Shown: positions 1-4,723 of the stretch, in pieces
Position numbering within the stretch: position 1 is the stretch's first letter
How the letters are laid out: each line of letters opens with the position of its first letter
DNA from: JAWWBN01 sp033720955
GTDB lineage: Bacteria; Acidobacteriota; Thermoanaerobaculia; Multivoradales; JAHEKO01
Assembly (NCBI GenBank): GCA_033720955.1
Contig: JAWWBN010000237.1
Location: 1-5,907 of the forward strand
DNA: 5,907 nt
Direction of reading: 5' to 3'
The notes under the pieces: model-generated
What the model was told of the DNA's origin: nothing
What the model saw: the letters and a program-made list of their open reading frames with translations, nothing else
Database searches by the model: none
Position numbers and translations under genes: made by a program

Positions 1-1452
1 GACTACGACCTGGACGGCGACGACGACCTCTTCTTCGTGGATGGGGGCGAGCTGCCCGGATACGAGGGCGAGCCGGCGCGGTCGCGGCTGCTGCGCAACG
101 ACGGCCCGGGGCGTTTCGTGGACGTCACCGAGACCTCGGGGCTGGCGGTCGCCGCATACGGCAGCGGCGCCACCGCCGGCGACGCCGACGGCGACGGCGA
201 CCTGGACCTCTACGTCACCGCCCTGGGCCCCAACCAGCTCTTCCGCAACGAGGGCGACGGCCGGTTCACCGACGTGACCGCGGAGGCGGGGGTGGGCGAC
301 GAGCTCTGGGGCGCCTCGGCCGCCTTCGCCGACGTGGATCGGGACGGCGATCTGGACCTCTACCTGGCCAACTACATCGACTTCACCCTCGAGCGGCACC
401 GGGAGTGCATCGACGGCGCCAAGGATCTCCCGGTCTACTGCCACCCCTCCACCTACCCCGGTCAGCCCGATCGCTTCTTCCGCAACGAGGGGGGCGGCCG
501 CTTCCGCGAGGCGGCGGTGGCGGCGGGGCTGCTGGCGGGGGAGAGCATGGCCGGTCTGGGCGTGGTCTTCGGCGACCTGGACGACGACGGCGACCCGGAC
601 CTCTACGTGGCCAACGACACCGAGCCCAACTTTCTCTTCGTCAACCGGGGCGACGGCACCTACGAGGAGACCTCCTTCCTCGCCGGGGTGGCGGTGAGCG
701 AGCGCGGCATGGTGGAGGCGGGGATGGGGGTGGACCTGGGCGACGTGGACGGCGACGGCCGGCTGGACATCGTGGTGACCAACTTCGAGATGGAGACCAA
801 CGCCCTCTACCGGAACCTGGGCTCCGGGCTCTTCGCCGACCAGCGCTACCCGCTCAACGTGGCCGAGCCGAGCCTGGTCTACCTCGCCTTCGGGGTGGTC
901 TTCGGCGACTACGACCACGACGGCGACCTGGACCTGGCCATCGCCAACGGCCACGTGCGCGACAACGCCGAGAAGTTCTACGAGTGGAGCACCTACCCGC
1001 AGCGCAACCAGCTCTTCGAGAACCGGGGCGGGCGCTTCGTGGAGCTCACCGCGGCGGGCTTCGAGCGGATGGCGGTGAGCCGTGGGATGGCCGCCGGGGA
1101 CCTGGACCTCGACCTGGACCTCGATCTCGTGGTGGTCAACTCCAACGACACCGCCGAGGCCTACGAGAACCTGGGAGGGTCGTCCTCGGGCGCCGCTCTC
1201 GTGGTGGACCTCGCCGGCCGGGTGAACCGCTTCGGCGTCGGCGCCCGGCTGACCGCGACGGCGGGCGGACGCGACCAGGTGCGGGAGGTCAAGACCGGCT
1301 CCTCGTACCTGTCGCAGAACGGCATGGGCGTCCACTTCGGGCTCGGCGCCGCGCCGCTCGAGCGGCTCGAGGTGCGGTGGCCGGAGGGCGCCCGGCAGCG
1401 CGTCCTGAGCCCGCCCGCTCCGGCGCGGCTGAAGATCGTGGAGCCGCGGTGA
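1..1452 (+). CDS. CRTAC1-like FG-GAP/VCBS repeat protein with ASPIC/UnbV domain (5'-partial, gene 1)
   Basis: The frame is open from base 1 and ends with TGA at 1450-1452, giving 483 visible residues. Residue 1 (DYDLDGDDDL) aligns with residue 59 of the complete paralog downstream, so about 58 residues (signal peptide and first strands) lie upstream of the window. The GTG at 37 is internal and is not the start. Seven Asp-rich calcium-loop motifs of the DxDxDGxxDL type begin at residues 1, 61, 111, 192, 248, 303 and 367, which fits a seven-bladed FG-GAP beta-propeller. The seventh is DLDLDLDLDL and lacks the usual glycines. The only two cysteines (C136, C147, the latter in YCHP) sit in an insertion between repeats 3 and 4. 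Residues about 409-462 form the ASPIC/UnbV domain (NRFGVGARL, SSYLSQN, HFGLG, VRWPEG). By family, the protein should be exported and calcium-stabilised, with an unknown ligand. It overlaps gene 2 by four bases. Confidence 0.93.
   Translation, partial: DYDLDGDDDLFFVDGGELPGYEGEPARSRLLRNDGPGRFVDVTETSGLAVAAYGSGATAGDADGDGDLDLYVTALGPNQLFRNEGDGRFTDVTAEAGVGDELWGASAAFADVDRDGDLDLYLANYIDFTLERHRECIDGAKDLPVYCHPSTYPGQPDRFFRNEGGGRFREAAVAAGLLAGESMAGLGVVFGDLDDDGDPDLYVANDTEPNFLFVNRGDGTYEETSFLAGVAVSERGMVEAGMGVDLGDVDGDGRLDIVVTNFEMETNALYRNLGSGLFADQRYPLNVAEPSLVYLAFGVVFGDYDHDGDLDLAIANGHVRDNAEKFYEWSTYPQRNQLFENRGGRFVELTAAGFERMAVSRGMAAGDLDLDLDLDLVVVNSNDTAEAYENLGGSSSGAALVVDLAGRVNRFGVGARLTATAGGRDQVREVKTGSSYLSQNGMGVHFGLGAAPLERLEVRWPEGARQRVLSPPAPARLKIVEPR
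718..816 (+). repeat. Direct repeat, copy in gene 1
   Basis: These 99 bases, around the fifth calcium loop of gene 1 (AGMGVDLGDVDGDGRLD to ALYRN), match 2334-2432 of gene 2 at 88 of 99 positions by hand alignment, in the same frame. The match exceeds that of much of the surrounding sequence and marks the two genes as tandem duplicates. Confidence 0.6.
1099..1128 (+). repeat. Tandem 12-base repeat in the seventh calcium loop of gene 1
   Basis: GACCTGGACCTC occurs twice without a gap (1099-1110 and 1111-1122) and is followed by a six-base partial copy, GATCTC (1123-1128). It encodes DLDLDLDLDL. Genes 2 and 3 have DLDGDGDSDL at the same place. The loop length is unchanged, so there is no net insertion relative to the paralogs. 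Confidence 0.85.
1440..1443 (+). promoter_or_regulatory. Ribosome binding site of gene 2
   Basis: GGAG lies five bases before the GTG at 1449, inside the last codons of gene 1. It supports GTG 1449 as the start and translational coupling to gene 1. The gene 2 frame is open far upstream (back past base 405) through an alternative frame of gene 1, so an upstream start is formally possible. Only the 1449 start places a signal peptide at the N-terminus. Confidence 0.5.
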
Positions 1453-3089
1453 GAGGCGCCGTCGCGGTGGCGACCCTCCTGACGCTGGCCGCGGCGCCGG
1501 CGGCGGCCGAGATCCGCCTGCGCGAGGTGTCGTCGGCGTGGGGACTCGAGTTCCGCCACCACCACGGGGGCTCCGGCCGTCGGTACATGGCGGAGACCGT
1601 GGTGGGCGGGGTGGTGGTCTTCGACTACGACGGCGACGGCGACCCGGACGTGCTCTTCCTGGACGCCGCCCCCCTGCCCGGCTACCAGGGCGAGGCCCCG
1701 GTGACCCGTCTCTACCGCAACGAGGGGCCGGGCCGCTTCCGCGACGTCACCGCCGGCAGCGGCATCGTCCCCGCGGGCTACGGCGGCGGCGCCGCCGCCG
1801 GCGACGTGGACGGCGACGGCGACGACGACCTCTACGTGGCGGCGCTGGGGGCGAGCCAGCTCTTCGAGAACCTGGGGGACGGCAGCTTCGCCGACGCCAC
1901 GGCCCGCTCCGGCGCCGGCGACAGCCTCTTCGGCGTCGCGGCCGCCTTCGCCGACGCCGACCGCGACGGCGACCTGGACCTCTATCTGGTGAACTACGTG
2001 GACTTCACCCCCGAGCGCCACCGCGTCTGCACCACCCTCGGGCGCGAGGTCTACTGCCACCCGGACCGGTACGAGGGGGAGCCCGACCGCTACTTCGAGA
2101 ACGCCGGGGACGGCACCTTCGCCGAGGTCACGGCGGAGGCCGGTCTGGCGACGCCCGAGCCGATGGCCGGCCTGGGCGTCCTCTTCGAGGATCTCACCGG
2201 CGACCTGTGGCCCGACCTCTTCGTGGCCAACGACTCCGACCCCAACTTCCTGTTCGTCAACCGCGGCGACGGCACCTTCGAGGAGCAGGGCCTGCTGGCC
2301 GGGGTGGCCTACGGCGACGCGGGCCGGCCGGAGGCGGGCATGGGGGTGGACGCCGGGGACGTGGACGGCGACGGACGGCTGGACGTGGTGGTGACCCACT
2401 TCGAGCTGGAGACCAACGCCCTCTACAGGAACGCCGGCGCCGGCCTCTTCGTGGACAGCCGCTGGAGCGCCAACGTCGCGGAGCCGTCGCTGCTCGACCT
2501 GGCCTTCGGCGTCGCCCTGGTGGACCTGGACCTGGACGGCGACCTGGATCTGGCGGTCGCCAACGGCCACATCCTGGACAACGCCGCCGAGCTGAACGAG
2601 AACAGCCGCTACCGGCAGGTGAACCGGGTGCTGGAGAACCTCGGCGGCGGGCGGTTCGCGCCGCGGCCCGGGGCCGGCATGGAGGTGGTGCGGGCCAGCC
2701 GCGGGCTGGCGGTCGGCGACCTGGACGGCGACGGCGACTCCGACCTGGTGATCGGCAACTCGAACGACGCCGCCGAGGTCTACGAGAACGTCACCGCGCC
2801 CGCTGGCGGGTGGCTGGCCGTCGATCTGGCGCCGCGGGTCTCGGCCCCGCGCGGCATCGGCGCCCGCCTGGAGCTCGAGGGGCCGGGCGGCCTCCAGGTG
2901 CGGCAGGTGCGCACCGGCGGGTCGTACCAGTCGCAGAGCTCGCTCACCGCGCGCTTCGGCCTCGCCGGCGCCGACCGCGTCGAGGGGCTCGGGGTGGCGT
3001 GGCCCTCGGGCGCGCGGCAGCGCTTCGCCGACCTGCCCGGCGACCGGCGGCTCACCCTCTCCGAGCCGCCGGCGGCCGGGGGCGGCTGA
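1449..3089 (+). CDS. Secreted CRTAC1-like FG-GAP/VCBS repeat protein with ASPIC/UnbV domain (complete, gene 2)
   Basis: A 546-residue protein starting at GTG 1449, whose last three bases overlap the TGA of gene 1 (GTGA). Residues 1-20 are a Sec-type signal peptide (basic R2, an Ala/Leu/Val core, APAAA then E at the cleavage site). The mature protein begins EIRLREV and carries FRHHHGGSG at residues 35-43. Calcium-loop motifs start at residues 59, 119, 169, 248, 304, 359 and 424. The fourth is degenerate (DLTGDLWPDL). Seven motifs fit an integrin-like seven-bladed propeller. C194 and C203 (YCHP) are the only cysteines and probably form a disulfide in the insertion after repeat 3. The ASPIC/UnbV domain spans about 465-520 (GIGARL, GSYQSQ, WPSG), with FGLA where FGLG is usual. 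The product is likely periplasmic, surface-bound or extracellular. No enzyme motif is visible and the ligand is unknown. Gene 3 reads antisense across its last 103 codons. Confidence 0.94.
   Translation: MRGAVAVATLLTLAAAPAAAEIRLREVSSAWGLEFRHHHGGSGRRYMAETVVGGVVVFDYDGDGDPDVLFLDAAPLPGYQGEAPVTRLYRNEGPGRFRDVTAGSGIVPAGYGGGAAAGDVDGDGDDDLYVAALGASQLFENLGDGSFADATARSGAGDSLFGVAAAFADADRDGDLDLYLVNYVDFTPERHRVCTTLGREVYCHPDRYEGEPDRYFENAGDGTFAEVTAEAGLATPEPMAGLGVLFEDLTGDLWPDLFVANDSDPNFLFVNRGDGTFEEQGLLAGVAYGDAGRPEAGMGVDAGDVDGDGRLDVVVTHFELETNALYRNAGAGLFVDSRWSANVAEPSLLDLAFGVALVDLDLDGDLDLAVANGHILDNAAELNENSRYRQVNRVLENLGGGRFAPRPGAGMEVVRASRGLAVGDLDGDGDSDLVIGNSNDAAEVYENVTAPAGGWLAVDLAPRVSAPRGIGARLELEGPGGLQVRQVRTGGSYQSQSSLTARFGLAGADRVEGLGVAWPSGARQRFADLPGDRRLTLSEPPAAGGG
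2334..2432 (+). repeat. Direct repeat, copy in gene 2
   Basis: Partner of 718-816. It covers the fifth calcium loop of gene 2 and the TNALYRN strand after it. Recombination between the copies would delete about 1.6 kb and leave one in-frame chimeric gene. Confidence 0.6.
2715..2792. repeat. Inverted repeat, arm in gene 2
   Basis: These 78 bases encode GDLDGDGDSDLVIGNSNDAA and the following EVYENV of gene 2. The reverse complement of 3377-3454 in gene 3 matches at 74 of 78 bases, with an uninterrupted 22-base run at the distal end. In the ten or so codons just before the arm, almost every wobble base differs between the two genes, so the boundary is sharp. The TAG ending the gene 3 frame (2782-2780) lies inside this arm. 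Confidence 0.75.
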
Positions 3090-4723
3090 GCCGCGGCGCG
3101 ATTGCGGTCGATGCGCAGCCGGCGGCGGGTGGGGACCCCCTCGATCCGCTGGCTCCCCCCGTCGGGCCAGAGCACGCTCACCGAGGCCTCGGTGGCGACG
3201 CCCAGGCCCAGCTCCACGGTGAGCTCGTTCTGGGAGAGGTAGGAGGAGGCGGTGACCACCTCGGCTTCCCGGACCAGGCCCCCGGCGCGGGCCGTCACCC
3301 GGGCCCCCACACCGGCCGTGTTGCCCCCGGGCGGCCCGGCCAGGTCGATCCGCAGCCACGCGCCCCGCGGTGGGGAGACGTTCTCGTAGACCTCGGCGAC
3401 GTCGTTCGAGTTGCTGATCACCAGGTCGGAGTCGCCATCTCCGTCCAGGTCGCCCACGGCGAGGCCGCGGCTGACCCGGACCGCGTCCAGCCCGGCCTCG
3501 GCGGGCCGGAACCGGCCGGGAGCGACCTGCTCCAGGAGCTGGTTGGGCTGGGCGTACCGGAGCCCGGGCCGGATCCTCTCGATCAGGTCGAGCACGTGGC
3601 CGTTGGCCACGGCCAGGTCGAGGTCGCCGTCCAGATCGAAGTCGGCGGCGGCGGCGCCGAAGCCCAGCACCGGGATGGACGGCTCGGCCACCCCGGCCAG
3701 GTGGCGCACGTCGGTGAAGAGAGCTCCCCCCTGGTTGCGGTAGAGGGCGTTCGTCTCGAGGGCGTAGTTCGTCACGTAGAGATCGGGCAGGCCGTCGCCG
3801 GTGAGGTCGCCGAGGGCGATCCCCATCCCCGCCTCCGGACGGGCGGCGGGATCGAAGGCCGTCCCGGAGAGGAGCGAGAAGTCCTCGAAGGTGCCGTCGC
3901 GGCGGTTGACGAAGAGGAGGTTGGCGGTGGTGTCGTTGGCCACGTAGAGGTCGGGCCAGCGGTCGCCGTCGAAGTCGGCAGCGACCACGCCCAGCCCCTT
4001 GCCAGCGGCCCCTCCGAGACCGGCCGCGGCGGTGCCGTCGGTGAAGGTGGCGTCCCCGGCGTTGACCCAGTACCGGTCGGGCGCGCCCTCCAGGGTGGCG
4101 GGGTGGCAGTAGGCCGGCAGCCCGCTCTCGGCGTCGCCGCAGACCCGGTGCTCCTCCACGGTCCAGAGGAGGTAGTTGGTCACGTAGAGGTCGAGGTCGC
4201 CGTCGCGGTCGAAGTCGGCGAAGGTCGCCGAAGCGCTCCAGAGCTCGTCGCCCACCCCGGCCGGTGCGGTGTGGTCGTCGAAGCGGCCGTCGCCCCGGTT
4301 GAGGTAGAAGCGGTTGCGCCCCAGACCGGTCAGCAGGAGGTCGAGGTCGCCGTCGCCGTCGGCGTCGCCGGCGGCCACCCCCATGCCGTATTCCGGCGTC
4401 GCCTCGATCCCCGAGACGGCGGTGACGTCCACGAACCGCGCGCCCCCCTCGTTGCGGTAGAGACGGGTGCGGGGCGGCTCGCCCTGCCATCCGGGAAATG
4501 CGCCGCCGTCCACGAAGAGGACGTCCAGGTCGCCGTCGCCGTCGTAGTCCAGCAGGGCCACCCCCGAGCCGTCGGTCTCGGGCTGGTAGTACTGCCCCGA
4601 GCCGCCGTGGTGGTGGCGGAAGGCCAGGCCCCAGGCGGCCGCGACCTCGGTGAAGCGGATCTGGGCGAGGGCCGGGGCCGGCAGCAGGAGCAGAAGGAGG
4701 AGGGCGGGGCCCCGCCTCCTCAT
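2780..4723 (-). CDS. Secreted CRTAC1-like FG-GAP/VCBS repeat protein with ASPIC/UnbV domain and antisense C-terminal extension (gene 3)
   Basis: A 647-codon frame on the minus strand from ATG 4723-4721 to TAG 2782-2780. The start is chosen because it gives a clear signal peptide (MRRRGPA, seven leucines, PAPALA, then Q21) and because the frame upstream is only an alternative frame of the TPR gene. FRHHHGGSG is at residues 35-43. Calcium-loop motifs start at residues 59, 120, 170, 250, 306, 361 and 425, and the fourth is atypical (DFDGDRWPDL). C195 and C206 (YCHP) are the insertion cysteines. The ASPIC/UnbV domain covers about 465-522 (GVGARV, SSYLSQN, LGLG, VLWPDG). Homology to the paralogs ends near residue 540. 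Residues 545-647 are encoded antisense to gene 2 and form an Arg/Pro/Ser-rich tail with three extra cysteines and no visible domain. The tail follows from the absence of an in-frame stop, and whether it is real or functional is uncertain. The gene is coupled to the TPR gene upstream by ATGA. Confidence 0.88.
   Translation of the reverse strand: MRRRGPALLLLLLLPAPALAQIRFTEVAAAWGLAFRHHHGGSGQYYQPETDGSGVALLDYDGDGDLDVLFVDGGAFPGWQGEPPRTRLYRNEGGARFVDVTAVSGIEATPEYGMGVAAGDADGDGDLDLLLTGLGRNRFYLNRGDGRFDDHTAPAGVGDELWSASATFADFDRDGDLDLYVTNYLLWTVEEHRVCGDAESGLPAYCHPATLEGAPDRYWVNAGDATFTDGTAAAGLGGAAGKGLGVVAADFDGDRWPDLYVANDTTANLLFVNRRDGTFEDFSLLSGTAFDPAARPEAGMGIALGDLTGDGLPDLYVTNYALETNALYRNQGGALFTDVRHLAGVAEPSIPVLGFGAAAADFDLDGDLDLAVANGHVLDLIERIRPGLRYAQPNQLLEQVAPGRFRPAEAGLDAVRVSRGLAVGDLDGDGDSDLVISNSNDVAEVYENVSPPRGAWLRIDLAGPPGGNTAGVGARVTARAGGLVREAEVVTASSYLSQNELTVELGLGVATEASVSVLWPDGGSQRIEGVPTRRRLRIDRNRAAAQPPPAAGGSERVSRRSPGRSAKRCRAPEGHATPSPSTRSAPARPKRAVSELCDWYDPPVRTCRTWRPPGPSSSRRAPMPRGAETRGARSTASHPPAGAVTFS
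3064..3087. other. Stem-loop at the convergent junction of genes 2 and 3
   Basis: AGCCGCC (3064-3070) and GGCGGCT (3081-3087) can pair as a seven-base stem around a ten-base loop, ending on the first base of the gene 2 stop codon. The left arm is also part of a perfect 12-base palindrome, GCCGCCGGCGGC (3065-3076). No T-tract follows on either strand, so this is not a standard intrinsic terminator. It is the only obvious structure at the point where the two transcripts meet. Confidence 0.3.
3377..3454. repeat. Inverted repeat, arm in gene 3
   Basis: Partner of 2715-2792, in inverted orientation and at the same place in the reading frame of gene 3 (residues 424-449, the seventh calcium loop). 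The four differences are two synonymous changes and two amino-acid changes (Gly to Ser, Ala to Val). The 584 bases between the arms hold the ASPIC/UnbV domains of both genes. Confidence 0.75.
4697..4721 (-). promoter_or_regulatory. GC-rich hairpin at the start codon of gene 3
   Basis: In the gene 3 mRNA, GAGGAGGCGGGG (from the G of the ATG) is complementary to the following CCCCGCCCTCCTC, with one bulged C. This gives a stem of about ten G-C-rich pairs around a GGCC loop. The core is a perfect 14-base palindrome at 4703-4716. It covers codons 1-9, including the arginine run and the first leucines of the signal peptide. It could hold gene 3 translation low unless ribosomes finishing the TPR gene open it. 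It may instead be a by-product of arginine and leucine codons in very GC-rich DNA. Confidence 0.35.

Noticed and set aside
37..39. GTG at 37 as the start of gene 1.
   Set aside because: The frame is open to base 1, and the residues before it (DYDLDGDDDLFF) match the first calcium loop of both paralogs, so the gene starts upstream of the window.
405..1448. Upstream extension of gene 2 by about 350 codons through gene 1.
   Set aside because: The extension is an Arg-rich alternative frame of gene 1. GTG 1449 has a GGAG ahead of it and gives a proper signal peptide, and gene 3 has the same architecture from its own start.
3064..3087. The junction stem-loop as an intrinsic bidirectional terminator.
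   Set aside because: The stem is only seven pairs and no T-run follows on either strand, so it is kept only as a possible structure.
1161..4490. A minus-strand frame of about 1,100 codons antisense to genes 1 and 2 and continuing through gene 3 in another frame.
   Set aside because: Its translation is Arg/Gly/His/Val-rich low-complexity sequence with no domain. The openness follows from extreme GC content and the repeated Asp/Gly/Leu codons, whose complements give no stops.
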